Source of the DNA: Herbaspirillum seropedicae
GTDB taxonomy: Bacteria > Pseudomonadota > Gammaproteobacteria > Burkholderiales > Burkholderiaceae_D
Assembly (NCBI RefSeq): GCF_001040945.1
Contig: NZ_CP011930.1
Span: 1,736,001-1,800,000 of the forward strand
DNA length: 64,000 bases
Direction of reading: 5' to 3'
Positions 37,541 through 47,705 of the stretch are shown in pieces. The notes below the pieces were generated by a model, which made no database searches, was not told the DNA's origin, and was given only the letters and a program-made list of their open reading frames with translations. The position numbers and the translations under genes are program-made. The stretch's first letter is position 1, and each line of letters starts with the position of its first letter.

Positions 37541-38206
37541 ATGAATTTGAAGAAAGTCCTGCACGTGGCCATCGCAGATGACCACCCTATCGTGCTGGGC
37601 GCGTTACGCAATGAGCTGGCTCGCTTGCCTGAGATCCGCATCGATCTCGAGGTCGATACCGGCGAAGACCTGATCAATGCACTCAAGCGTACACCGTGCG
37701 AGATTGTCATCACCGACTTCGCCATGCCCAACGAGGAAAGCGATGAGTCCGATGGTTTTGCACTGGTCAAGCGGATCAAGGCCGAGCATCCATCCACCAA
37801 GCTCATCGTCTATACCGCGATGAACAATGGCGCCGTGATCCGCAGGCTGTACCGGATGGGGGTGTTCGCCGTGATCAACAAGCGCGAGAAGCCCGACGAG
37901 CTCATCAATGCCTGCCTGGCCACGCAGAGCAGCAAGCAGTTGTACTTTCCCGTTTCGCTGCGAGGCGAACTGGAGATGAGCTGGGCCCAGGGGGACGGTT
38001 TCGCCGCCACCCGCGAGCTGACCCAGAGCGAGCTGGAAGTGGTGCGCCTGTTCGTGGAAGGGCAGTCGCTGGGCGAGATCTGCGTACGCCTCTCGCGCAC
38101 GCCCAGCACCATCAGCACCCACAAGAACAATGCCATGCGCAAGCTGGGGCTGAGCTCCGATGCCGAGCTGATCAAGTATGCCTTCTCGACGGGCATGATC
38201 AACTGA
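37541..38206 (+). CDS. orphan LuxR/FixJ-type response regulator (RcsB-like)
   Basis: A 221-residue protein: a receiver domain (IADDHPIVLGAL acidic pocket; phospho-acceptor Asp in ITDFAMP; Lys in NKREKP) and a C-terminal LuxR helix-turn-helix (ELTQSELEVVRLFVEGQSLG, then STISTHKNNAMRKLG). The loop after the Asp carries an acidic insertion (NEESDESDG), seen in RcsB-like regulators. No kinase gene adjoins it, so it depends on a remote kinase or on unphosphorylated activity. The 366 bases upstream are unusually AT-rich. Confidence 0.9.
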   Translation: MNLKKVLHVAIADDHPIVLGALRNELARLPEIRIDLEVDTGEDLINALKRTPCEIVITDFAMPNEESDESDGFALVKRIKAEHPSTKLIVYTAMNNGAVIRRLYRMGVFAVINKREKPDELINACLATQSSKQLYFPVSLRGELEMSWAQGDGFAATRELTQSELEVVRLFVEGQSLGEICVRLSRTPSTISTHKNNAMRKLGLSSDAELIKYAFSTGMIN

Positions 38207-38257
38207 GCGCAAGAAGGGGGGCGGCGAGTCGGCCCCCGCTTGGTGGTTCGCGCTCGG

Positions 38258-38596
38258 CTAGTCGTTGGCTACCCGGACTGGATCACGTTCCTTGAGCCAC
38301 AGACCAAATTCCTTCATCACCTTGACGACAGGCTCCAGGCGCTTGCCGTCTTCGGTGACTTCATATTCCACCCTGACAGGCGAGGTCGGATACACCGTGC
38401 GTTTTACCAGGCCAGCATTTTCGAGCGCACGCAGATCCAGGGTCAGCATCCTTTGGGAAATGCCCGGCACATCGCGCCGCAGATCGTTGAACCGCTTCGG
38501 GCCTTCCAGGAGATAGGAGACCAGCAACAGCCGCCAACGCCCGCCCAGCAAGCGCATCGACTCTTCGACGGAGCAACCGCTCATGTTTTCTTTCAT
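38258..38596 (-). CDS. HxlR-family transcriptional regulator
   Basis: A small winged-helix regulator, 112 residues from the start MKENMSGCSVEESM. The HxlR core is clear: CSVEESMRLLGGRWRLLLVS, then FNDLRRDVPGISQRMLTLDLRALENAGLV. The ATG at 38596 follows GGAGA; an upstream in-frame ATG at 38623 would add nine residues. It contains a Cys near the N-terminus, a redox or electrophile sensor in several HxlR relatives. It is divergent from a glutathione S-transferase gene, its probable target, and inverted repeats lie between them. Confidence 0.9.
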   Translation of the reverse strand: MKENMSGCSVEESMRLLGGRWRLLLVSYLLEGPKRFNDLRRDVPGISQRMLTLDLRALENAGLVKRTVYPTSPVRVEYEVTEDGKRLEPVVKVMKEFGLWLKERDPVRVAND

Positions 38597-38654
38597 GACA
38601 TCTCCAGCGACGGCCAGGATCAAGCGAGTACAAAACGTATGAAAATCTACAAAT

Positions 38655-38714
38655 TTCGGTATAAAAAATGTACCTAGACGACATTATAGTGCCTTCTATA
38701 TTTTCTATACCGAA
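38655..38714. promoter_or_regulatory. paired inverted repeat between hxlR-like and gst genes
   Basis: TTCGGTATA (38655-38663) and its exact reverse complement TATACCGAA (38706-38714) are 51 bases apart centre to centre. The similarity extends into flanking A/T runs. The layout in a divergent regulator-target spacer suggests two operator half-sites for the HxlR protein. Confidence 0.5.
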
Positions 38715-38783
38715 TCATTAAAATAGTTCGAATCGTCTCAACCCGGAAGGGGAAGCCTCCTCAACGTTATCTGGAGATTGTCT

Positions 38784-39413
38784 ATGAAGCTTTATTACAT
38801 CCCGGCCGCCTGTTCGCTGTCGCCGCACATCGTCATCAACGAACTGGGGCTGGACGTCGAACTCGTGAAGGTGGACTACAAGACCCACCAGACCGAAGAC
38901 GGTCGCGACTTCCGCACGCTCAGCCCGTTCGGTTACGTGCCGTTGCTGGAACTGAAGGATGGCACCTTGCTGCGCGAGGGCCCGGCCATTGTCCAGTATC
39001 TGGCCGACCTGAAGCCGGACGCCAAGCTCGCCCCGGCCAACGGCACCCTTGAGCGCTACCGCTTGCAGGAGTGGTTGAGTTTCCTGACGTCGGAAATTCA
39101 CAAAGGCTTCATTCCGCTGCTCTATGCGCGATTGTCCGGCGCCTACGGCCTGGAGACGGTCAAGCCGAAGCTGGAGCAGCGCTACGCCTGGCTCGATGAG
39201 CAATTGGCGGGTCGCGACTACCTGATGGGGGACTACACGGTGGCCGACGCCTACCTGTACGCCCTCACGCAATGGGGGCAGGCCGAATGGCTGGTGCCGA
39301 CCTACCAGGCCAACATCCATTTCGACGGACTGGTCAATCTCAAGGCCTGGTATCTCCGCATGCGTGAGCGGCCCGCCGTACGCAAGGCGCTCGATGCGGA
39401 GGAATTGAAGTAA
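38784..39413 (+). CDS. glutathione S-transferase, beta class
   Basis: A cytoplasmic detoxification enzyme of 209 residues. The thioredoxin-like N-domain carries the beta-class active Cys in YYIPAACSLSPHI (Cys10), and the helical C-domain has the conserved His in SEIHKGF near residue 106. The ATG at 38784 has GGAG 8 bases upstream. It is divergent from the HxlR regulator, which suggests induction by an electrophile. Confidence 0.93.
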   Translation: MKLYYIPAACSLSPHIVINELGLDVELVKVDYKTHQTEDGRDFRTLSPFGYVPLLELKDGTLLREGPAIVQYLADLKPDAKLAPANGTLERYRLQEWLSFLTSEIHKGFIPLLYARLSGAYGLETVKPKLEQRYAWLDEQLAGRDYLMGDYTVADAYLYALTQWGQAEWLVPTYQANIHFDGLVNLKAWYLRMRERPAVRKALDAEELK

Positions 39414-39545
39414 ATCCTTGGAGCGGGCGGAGGGGGCGAGGTGGAGTGTTGGCGGTGCGCGCATCTGCCAATTGGATTTCCTTCCTCGCCCCCTGTTTAA
39501 AGTAAAGGCAGCAGAGCAGGAGGCCCCAGGAAGACGCGCAAAAAC

Positions 39546-39575
39546 AAAAAGCCCGGTCGCAAGGACCGGGCTTTT
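39546..39575. terminator. bidirectional terminator between gst and tRNA-His
   Basis: AAAAGCCCGGTC (39547-39558) pairs with GACCGGGCTTTT (39564-39575) around a 5-base loop. On the minus strand it ends tRNA-His and runs into TTTTTGTTTT; on the plus strand it can end the gst transcript. Confidence 0.85.
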
Positions 39576-39587
39576 CATTTGATTCTT

Positions 39588-39664
39588 TGGGGTGGCTGAT
39601 GGGACTCGAACCCACGACGACAGGAATCACAATCCTGGACTCTACCAACTGAGCTACAGCCACC
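39588..39664 (-). tRNA. tRNA-His (anticodon GTG)
   Basis: Read on the minus strand, the sequence folds into a cloverleaf: acceptor GTGGCTG/CAGCCAC with an extra 5' G (the G-1 typical of tRNA-His), D-arm TAGCTCAGTTGGTAGA, anticodon loop TTGTGAT with GTG, and T-arm GGGTTCGAGTCCC. The CCA end is encoded (39588-39590). Confidence 0.96.
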
Positions 39665-39709
39665 GTCGACTGTCAGACAGACTTAAGTCCGTCATCAAGT
39701 AAGCAAAAG

Positions 39710-39738
39710 ATTATACAAAGACTTGCAGAGAATGGCAA
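39710..39738 (-). promoter_or_regulatory. promoter of tRNA-His
   Basis: On the minus strand there is a -35 TTGCCA (39733-39738), a 17-base spacer and a perfect -10 TATAAT (39710-39715), 46 bases upstream of the tRNA. Confidence 0.75.
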
Positions 39739-39791
39739 CAAAATTTCGATGCAAACAAGAAAGTCCCTCTGGCACGGCCTTCCCGGCAGCC

Positions 39792-40685
39792 TCAACCACC
39801 GCCTTGCGGCTGCAGCGCCTGTACCGGCGGATCGAGCTTGAGCAAACCTCGGAAGGCGTTTTCCAGCGTGGATCGGCTGGCGGTCGTAAAGCCGGCCAGC
39901 GAGCCGCTCGCGGCCCCGGTCTGCAATTGTCCTGCTTCCAGCAGGCGCTGCAATTGCCGGGTGACCGCCTGTCCGGTATCGATGATGTCCGGCGTTTCGC
40001 CCACCAGGCTTTTGCAGACGCTTTCGATGGCGGGCCGCACGAAGGGGTAGTGGGTACAGCCCAGCACCAGCGTATCGGCGCCCTGTTCCAGCAGCGGCGC
40101 CAGATAGCGCTCCAGCAGTTGCACCGTGGCCGGGGAATGCAGTTCGCCTTTCTCGATCAGGTCCACCAGGCCCACGCAGGCCTGGGGCAGGTAGCGCACC
40201 TGGTATTGCGCTTGCATCTGCGCCTGCAGCAGCGCAAAGCGCTGGCTGGCCAGCGTGCTGCGCGTGGCCAGCACACCGACGGTGCGGCTGCGGGTCAACT
40301 GCGCGGCAGGTTTCAGTCCCGGCTCGATGCCCACCACCAGCAGTTGCGGCCAGCGTGTGCGGATGGCCTGGATCGCGGCTGCGGTAGCGGTATTGCAGGC
40401 CACCACCAGCGCCTTGACCCGCTGTTCCAGCAGGAAGGAGGCGATGGCCAGCGAGCGCTCGACGATCTGCGCTTCGGTCTTGTCGCCATAGGGCGCATAG
40501 CCTGAGTCGGCGAAGTAGAGCAGCTGTTCCCGGGGCAGGGCGGCATGGATATGCCGCAGCACCGACAGGCCGCCGATGCCGGAATCGAAAATGCCGATCG
40601 CGGCATCTGCTGCGGTCGGCATGGGGCTGCTGCTGTCGGACCTCACTGCAGAAGGCGTACGGAGCTGCTTGACGGCTTCATCCAT
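39792..40685 (-). CDS. murI: glutamate racemase
   Basis: A cofactor-independent racemase making D-glutamate for peptidoglycan. The sequence has IGIFDSGIGGLSVLRH with the catalytic Asp, and the two catalytic cysteines in VVACNTATAA and LGCTHYPF. The start at 40685 gives 297 residues with AGGAG rather far (13 bases) upstream; an internal ATG at 40622 (MPTAADAAIG) would remove a 21-residue tail and has no clear ribosome site. It lies 36 bases after the fumarase gene, on the same strand, probably in one transcript. Confidence 0.94.
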   Translation of the reverse strand: MDEAVKQLRTPSAVRSDSSSPMPTAADAAIGIFDSGIGGLSVLRHIHAALPREQLLYFADSGYAPYGDKTEAQIVERSLAIASFLLEQRVKALVVACNTATAAAIQAIRTRWPQLLVVGIEPGLKPAAQLTRSRTVGVLATRSTLASQRFALLQAQMQAQYQVRYLPQACVGLVDLIEKGELHSPATVQLLERYLAPLLEQGADTLVLGCTHYPFVRPAIESVCKSLVGETPDIIDTGQAVTRQLQRLLEAGQLQTGAASGSLAGFTTASRSTLENAFRGLLKLDPPVQALQPQGGG

Positions 40686-40721
40686 GGTGCTGCGTAGGCT
40701 CCTGCGGTGAGTCGGCCTGGA

Positions 40722-42263
40722 TCAGGCCGTGGTGACGGGGATCTTGGACAGGGACACGCTCTGGGCGATCTTTTCCTTCCATTCGGCCGGCCCGGTGTTG
40801 TGCACCGAGACGCCATTGGCGTCCACTGCCACGGTCACGGGCATGTCCTTGACGTCGAACTCGTAGATCGCTTCCATGCCCAGGTCGGCAAAGCCCAGCA
40901 CCTTGGCCGACTTGATCGCCTTGGAGACCAGGTAGGCCGAACCACCGACGGCCATCAGGTAGGCCGACTTGTGCTTCTTGATCGCCTCGATGGCGGCCGG
41001 GCCGCGCTCGGACTTGCCGATCATGGAGATCAGGCCGGTCTGTTCCAGCATCATGTCGGTGAACTTGTCCATGCGGGTCGCCGTGGTCGGGCCAGCCGGG
41101 CCCACCACTTCGTCGCGCACCGGATCGACCGGGCCGACGTAGTAGATCACGCGGTTGGTGAAGTCCACCGGCAGCTTCTCGCCCTTGGCCAGCATGTCCT
41201 GGATGCGCTTGTGGGCGGCATCGCGGCCGGTCAGCATCTTGCCGTTCAAGAGCAGGGTCTGGCCCGGCTTCCAGGAGGCGACTTCTTCCTTGGTCAGGGT
41301 GTCCAGGTTGACGCGCTTGGACTTCTCGGTGTCGGCCACCCAGTGCACTTCCGGCCAATCCGACAGCGACGGCGGTTCCATGTAGGCCGGGCCGGAACCA
41401 TCCAGCACGAAGTGGCCGTGACGGGTCGCGGCACAGTTGGGGATCATCGCCACCGGCTTGGAGGCCGCATGGGTCGGATGCATCATGATCTTCACGTCCA
41501 GCACGGTGGTCAGGCCGCCCAGGCCCTGTGCGCCGATGCCCAGGGCATTGACCTTCTCATAGAGCTCGATACGCAGTTCCTCGGTCTTGTTCTGCGGGCC
41601 GCGCTTCAAGAGCTCGTACATGTCGATGTCTTCCATCAGCACTTCCTTGGCCATCAGCATGGCCTTCTCGGCCGTGCCGCCGATACCGATGCCCAGCATG
41701 CCCGGCGGGCACCAGCCGGCGCCCATGGTGGGCACGGTCTTCAGGACCCAGTCCACCAGGTTGTCGGAGGGGTTCAACATGACGAACTTGGTCTTGTTCT
41801 CGGAGCCGCCGCCCTTGGCCGCGATCTGCACGTCCACGGTATTGCCCGGCACCAGTTCCATGTGGATCACGGCCGGGGTGTTGTCCTTGGTGTTCTTGCG
41901 CTCGAACTGCGGGTCGGCCACGATGGAGGCGCGCAGCACGTTGTCCGGGTGCGAGTAGCCACGGCGCACGCCTTCGTTGACGGCGTCGGCGATCGAGCCC
42001 GAGAAGCCTTCGAAGCGCACGCCCATGCCGATCTTCAGGAAGACGTTGACGATGCCGGTGTCCTGGCAGATCGGACGCTTGCCCTCGGCGCACATGCGCG
42101 AGTTGGTCAGGATCTGGGCGATGGCGTCCTTGGCGGCCGGGCTCTGCTCGGTCTCGTAGGCGCGGGCCAGATGTTGGATGTAGTCGGCCGGGTGGTAGTA
42201 GCTGATGTACTGCAGCGCAGCGGCTACGGATTCGATGAGATCGTCTTGCTTGATGATGGTCAT
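40722..42263 (-). CDS. fumA: fumarate hydratase, class I (Fe-S)
   Basis: A TCA-cycle enzyme hydrating fumarate to malate. At 513 residues it is a single-chain class I fumarase. The Fe-S cluster cysteines appear in RPICQDTG, AGWCPPG and IPNCAATRHGH. The C-terminal beta domain carries GPTTATRMDKFTDMML. It is oxygen-sensitive in character, unlike class II FumC. It is 39 bases downstream of a TIGR00645 membrane protein and upstream of murI, likely in one operon. Confidence 0.95.
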   Translation of the reverse strand: MTIIKQDDLIESVAAALQYISYYHPADYIQHLARAYETEQSPAAKDAIAQILTNSRMCAEGKRPICQDTGIVNVFLKIGMGVRFEGFSGSIADAVNEGVRRGYSHPDNVLRASIVADPQFERKNTKDNTPAVIHMELVPGNTVDVQIAAKGGGSENKTKFVMLNPSDNLVDWVLKTVPTMGAGWCPPGMLGIGIGGTAEKAMLMAKEVLMEDIDMYELLKRGPQNKTEELRIELYEKVNALGIGAQGLGGLTTVLDVKIMMHPTHAASKPVAMIPNCAATRHGHFVLDGSGPAYMEPPSLSDWPEVHWVADTEKSKRVNLDTLTKEEVASWKPGQTLLLNGKMLTGRDAAHKRIQDMLAKGEKLPVDFTNRVIYYVGPVDPVRDEVVGPAGPTTATRMDKFTDMMLEQTGLISMIGKSERGPAAIEAIKKHKSAYLMAVGGSAYLVSKAIKSAKVLGFADLGMEAIYEFDVKDMPVTVAVDANGVSVHNTGPAEWKEKIAQSVSLSKIPVTTA

Positions 42264-42302
42264 GGCTGGTTCTCTCGGGTTTGGATGAGGCGGGATCGGT
42301 AC

Positions 42303-42944
42303 TTAATGCTTCTCTGAGGGCTTGTCGGAAGGTTCGTCGCCGTGCGCGCCGGGATGGATCATCAGGCGGTCGCAATAGGCAATGGCCATGGCCGAGAACA
42401 GGAAGGCGATATGGATGCCGGTCTGCGCGATGAGCGTCTTGGCGTCGTACAGGTTGGCGTTGATGAAGGTCTTGAGCAGATGGATCGAGGAGATGCCGAT
42501 GATGGCCGTGGCCAGCTTGACCTTGAGCACCGAGGCATTCACATGCGAGAGCCATTCGGGCTGGTCGGGGTGGCCTTCCAGGTTCATGCGCGAGACGAAG
42601 GTTTCGTAGCCGCCCACGATGACCATGATCAGCAGGTTGGAAATCATCACCACGTCGATCAGCGCCAGCACCACCAGCATGATGGTCTGTTCATTGAGCT
42701 TTTCAGGACGGATCGCGCCCGGAATGGCCACGGCATCCAGGATGTGATCCAGCGAACTGGCGTTGCCCATGGCCGCGCCGATCAGATCCACCAGCTCCAC
42801 CCAGAAGTGGTAGACGTAGACGCATTGCGCCAGGATCAGGCCCAGGTACAGCGGCAACTGCAGCCAGCGGCTCATGAAAATCAGGTTGGGCAGGATGCCG
42901 ATCTTGCGGGGAGGCTTGGGGGCCTGGGGCGACGGGGTTTTCAT
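42303..42944 (-). CDS. TIGR00645/YqhA-family inner-membrane protein
   Basis: A protein of 213 residues with a Pro-rich cytoplasmic N-terminus and about four TM helices ([39 protein letters not shown]; a Gly/Ile helix; [15 protein letters not shown]). The conserved [23 protein letters not shown] core is typical of this UPF0114 family, whose function is unknown. The start at 42944 is preferred to a longer frame from 43007. It immediately precedes fumarase, so it may belong to central-carbon or membrane homeostasis. Confidence 0.85.
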   Translation of the reverse strand: MKTPSPQAPKPPRKIGILPNLIFMSRWLQLPLYLGLILAQCVYVYHFWVELVDLIGAAMGNASSLDHILDAVAIPGAIRPEKLNEQTIMLVVLALIDVVMISNLLIMVIVGGYETFVSRMNLEGHPDQPEWLSHVNASVLKVKLATAIIGISSIHLLKTFINANLYDAKTLIAQTGIHIAFLFSAMAIAYCDRLMIHPGAHGDEPSDKPSEKH

Positions 42945-43331
42945 GGGTCTCTGGAGTACGCTTGATTCTGCCGGATGGGAGCGAGATCCGATTCTGCTGC
43001 CGCGCAAAAGCGCAACGGCAAGCCGCGGATTTGGGGGCGTATTTTACACGCCCTTGGCCACAATCCGGCGAGCTCCCTTCATCCTGTGCCAGATCAAATG
43101 TGAGCAGATCCGTGCCTGCGGGAAACACGATGCTGTGCCAAAATGCATAAATGTTGTCCTGAACATAAGGGGGATATGAAGGTCTTCTTCAATGAAGCCC
43201 TTGTGGCAAGACCCGCCCAGCCCTGATGCAAGCGGCCTCCCGTGCTGGAAGGGCGCTGCTTGTGTAAGGACTGAGTAAGTGAAACGGCCTATGTTTTGCG
43301 GAAAGCAAAAACAAACCTACTGGAGACTACC
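42945..43331. other. intergenic region between the TIGR00645 gene and acs
   Basis: About 390 bases separate these divergent genes. No gene was seen. A short stretch near 43135-43180 is AT-richer and may hold the acs promoter, but no -10/-35 pair is convincing. The GGAG ribosome site of acs is at 43322-43325. Confidence 0.45.
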
Positions 43332-45314
<1,983 letters not shown>

Positions 45315-45362
45315 CAAGCTTGGTCCAGCCGCCCAAGCCGCCGCAAGGCGCTTGCAGGTGAG

Positions 45363-45411
45363 CCGGCAGGGCAGGGCGTTGCAAGATGGACGCCGGCCCT
45401 GCCGGTTTTTT
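45363..45411 (+). terminator. Rho-independent terminator of acs
   Basis: CCGGCAGGGC (45363-45372) pairs with GCCCTGCCGG (45396-45405), followed by six T residues. Confidence 0.85.
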
Positions 45412-45443
45412 CATGGTCTTTTTGAAAAATTTGCAGAAAAGAC

Positions 45444-45471
45444 TTGGTTTCGTTGAGAAGCTTGCTATAAT
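45444..45471 (+). promoter_or_regulatory. promoter of tRNA-Ser
   Basis: A -35 TTGGTT (45444-45449), a 16-base spacer and a perfect -10 TATAAT (45466-45471) end 32 bases before the tRNA. Confidence 0.75.
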
Positions 45472-45503
45472 GCATGGCTTCGCTGAACGCGAACCCGAAT
45501 CCA

Positions 45504-45594
45504 GGAGAGGTGGATGAGTGGTTTAAGTCGCACGCCTGGAAAGCGTGTATAGGTTCATAGCCTATCGGGGGTTCGAATCCCCCCCTCTCCGCCA
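45504..45594 (+). tRNA. tRNA-Ser (anticodon GGA)
   Basis: A 91-base class II tRNA with acceptor GGAGAGG/CCTCTCC, anticodon loop CTGGAAA (GGA), a long variable arm (TATAGGTTCATAGCCTATC) and T-arm GGGGTTCGAATCCCC. The CCA end is encoded at 45592-45594. It marks the left edge of an AT-richer segment. Confidence 0.96.
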
Positions 45595-45600
45595 AACACA

Positions 45601-45642
45601 AATGCGTAAGTCCTTGATTATCAAGGCTTACGCATTTTTTTT
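45601..45642 (+). terminator. terminator of tRNA-Ser
   Basis: ATGCGTAAG (45602-45610) with CCTTGA, and TCAAGG with CTTACGCAT (45627-45635), form a long stem running into eight T residues. Confidence 0.88.
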
Positions 45643-45770
45643 GGCCATATCTCATGAGGATAGATAGGCTGACGTTGGTTTTGAAATGAGGGATTTTTTG
45701 CCAGCATTTTTCAGTGTGTCTTGGAACTTTGCTTGGCTACGATGCAATTAAGTAAAAGACGAGGGGGGCA

Positions 45771-46817
45771 TTGTTGAAAAAGATCTCTAGTAGGCGTGCG
45801 ACTTGGTTGGATCGTCACAATAGACGGACTATCGCAAAATTCCAAAGAGTCCGGCGCAGGCTCTACAAAATGCGGAATCGAAGGGAGCCTGACTGGGCGG
45901 TTTGGCATGCGCCTGCGGTTTTCACTCTGATGAGCGGCGGCAGGGAGAAATTGCTCAAGCAAATTCGTGCGTTAAGGAGACTCGTTTCCGAAGCGAAAGG
46001 ACCTCTTCGCCTCGACTTTTCATCGACGTCAAAGCTGCACTCTGGAGCGATGTTGTTGTTTTCTGCAGAATTGCGGCGGCTTTTTAAGCACTTCCCTGCC
46101 GTTGCGCACTCTATAAGATGCAACGTCAGCAAAGTGCCGAAGGTGCAACAGGTTTTCAAGCAAATCGGGCTTTTAAAACTCCTCCGACGGTCTTCGTGGA
46201 TCCAGCCTACTGACTCTGATGTTGTTCACTGGAAATTTACTCACGGGAACAAGGTAGAGGGTGTTAAGTTCGAAGAGGTGCTTGGTGAGCTGACTTCGAA
46301 AATCGAAGACCAAGTTCAAACTGAGCTATATGAAGGCTTTATCGAGGCCATGAATAACGTCCTTCACCACGCGTATATCGGTATAAGGCAGGATGGCCTA
46401 AATGTTCGCGATGACAACGAATGGTGGATGTTTAGCCAGCAAAAAGATGACAAAATCACTGTGGTATTTTGTGACTTAGGGTTGGGAATACCGACAACTC
46501 TGCCAGTAAAAAAAGAGGCCCTTTGGAAAAGGCTGGTCAGCCTCAATTTAACTAGCGACGCAGACGTGATTGAACATGCTCTGGAAGACAGCGTGACCCG
46601 AACGCGCAAGGAAGAGCGCGGAAAGGGGCTGAAGCAGTTGGTGGACGTTGTCAGTCAAACAGCTATTGGAGAAGTGGCAATTTTTAGCAATCGTGGCGCG
46701 CTGTTTTACAAAGTTGGCGGCGTCATAAAAAAGCAGAACTACAGTGATAGTATATTCGGCACATTGATCCATTGGACCATTCCGGTCCTAAGGACGAATG
46801 GAGTTTCGGCATCATGA
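45771..46817 (+). CDS. STAS-GHKL ATPase protein (histidine-kinase-like ATPase), function unknown
   Basis: A 348-residue soluble protein. Residues 1-40 are strongly basic. Residues 78-140 look like a STAS-type segment (LRLDFSSTSKLHSGAML, then RCNVSKVPKVQQVFKQIGL). Residues 185-300 form a GHKL ATPase: N-box EAMNNVLHHAY (Glu192, Asn195), G1 DLGLGIP (235-241), G2 RGKGLKQL. There is no dimerisation/phospho-His domain, so it is not an ordinary sensor kinase; anti-sigma-like or partner-switching kinases share this layout. It starts with TTG at 45771, GAGGGGGG 3-6 bases upstream. It overlaps the next gene by four bases. Base composition is AT-richer than flanking genes. Confidence 0.8.
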   Translation: MLKKISSRRATWLDRHNRRTIAKFQRVRRRLYKMRNRREPDWAVWHAPAVFTLMSGGREKLLKQIRALRRLVSEAKGPLRLDFSSTSKLHSGAMLLFSAELRRLFKHFPAVAHSIRCNVSKVPKVQQVFKQIGLLKLLRRSSWIQPTDSDVVHWKFTHGNKVEGVKFEEVLGELTSKIEDQVQTELYEGFIEAMNNVLHHAYIGIRQDGLNVRDDNEWWMFSQQKDDKITVVFCDLGLGIPTTLPVKKEALWKRLVSLNLTSDADVIEHALEDSVTRTRKEERGKGLKQLVDVVSQTAIGEVAIFSNRGALFYKVGGVIKKQNYSDSIFGTLIHWTIPVLRTNGVSAS

Positions 46818-47143
46818 GAACCATAAGCATCGCTAAACAATTTTCTCGTCACCCGGGCGGCAGATATAAAAAGGATGGCCCCTATAGCGGCGAAGAATTT
46901 AGAGCAGATCATTTAGTTCCAGCTCTCGAAGAAGGTGAGATAGTAATGATCGAAATGGATGGCGTTCGTGGCTATGGTTCGTCTTTTCTAGAAGAAGCCT
47001 TTGGCGGACTAATTCGCTTGGGATATCAACGAGATTTTCTAAAGTCTCATCTTTACTTCACCACTTCGAAACCGAGTCTTAAAGTAGAAGTTGAAGAATA
47101 TATTAATGATGCCAGCGTCCGCGCGGCCAATAATGTGAAGTGA
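46814..47143 (+). CDS. STAS-like domain protein (DUF4325-like)
   Basis: A 109-residue protein with a pattern I associate with DUF4325: GPYSGEEFRADHLVPAL, then VMIEMDGVRGYGSSFLEEAF and GLIRLGY. That family is described as STAS-like and often sits beside a GHKL ATPase gene, as it does here. The ATG overlaps the TGA of the ATPase (ATGA), so the two are coupled. The expected role is a phosphorylatable or binding partner of the ATPase; this is inference. Confidence 0.8.
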   Translation: MRTISIAKQFSRHPGGRYKKDGPYSGEEFRADHLVPALEEGEIVMIEMDGVRGYGSSFLEEAFGGLIRLGYQRDFLKSHLYFTTSKPSLKVEVEEYINDASVRAANNVK

Positions 47144-47183
47144 GGCTGCCATAAGCGACAATAGCTCAGCCGCTATCACTATT

Positions 47184-47624
47184 TTGGGATGGCTTCTCGT
47201 CGTTGTGGGATGGTTGGCTAACCATTGGCTCAGTGAAATTAGGGACCGCCGTAAGGAGGTGCGAGGTCAACTCGACGCTTTACTCGAATCTCTAGACGAA
47301 TTGCGAGACGATGCGCTGCAATTCCATATGGGTAAGGAATACGATCAGCCTAAAGCTGATTCCGTTTTGATGGCCCTTCGCAAGATCGAGGGCGCGGCTC
47401 TTCGGGCGGCCATAGTTGAAGAAACTACCGTAGCAGTAGGGGTGAAAAAAATCCGCCAAGCTATAACCCTTGAAAATTTTGAAGTAGCTGTTTTCGCCAC
47501 CCAGAACTACTCTGATCAGATAATTACTAAAATTCAACTGGCTGTCGAAGACTTTTCCGGCGCATTCGAGGCTGCTTACAGCAGAAAATATCCTAATCGT
47601 TTTCCATACTATTCAAGACGTTAG
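47184..47624 (+). CDS. membrane-anchored helical protein of the STAS/GHKL cassette
   Basis: A 146-residue protein (from TTG 47184) with one N-terminal TM helix (GWLLVVVGWLANHWL), followed by a basic stop-transfer (RDRRKEVR) and a helical, partly coiled-coil cytoplasmic domain. No family is recognised. The start is doubtful: TTG 47184 lacks a ribosome site, while the frame is open up to 47139 without ATG, GTG or another TTG. An ATA at 47151 sits 5 bases after TGAGG and would extend the TM segment. It shares the low-GC composition of its two neighbours and ends the cassette. Confidence 0.65.
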   Translation: MGWLLVVVGWLANHWLSEIRDRRKEVRGQLDALLESLDELRDDALQFHMGKEYDQPKADSVLMALRKIEGAALRAAIVEETTVAVGVKKIRQAITLENFEVAVFATQNYSDQIITKIQLAVEDFSGAFEAAYSRKYPNRFPYYSRR

Positions 47625-47635
47625 ACGTGAGTTGT

Positions 47636-47705
47636 CTCCCCCAAAAAAGCTTGGATTGATACGCAACTTTTTGGGAGGCCTTCAAACAGGGGCCCTTTTT
47701 ATTTT
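47636..47705 (+). terminator. terminator region closing the cassette
   Basis: CTCCCCCAAAAAAG can pair with CTTTTTGGGAG (stem arms within 47636-47676). Immediately after, GGCC (47677-47680) and GGGGCCC lead into CTTTTTATTTTT. At least one Rho-independent end is likely. It is the right edge of the AT-richer segment. Confidence 0.6.
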
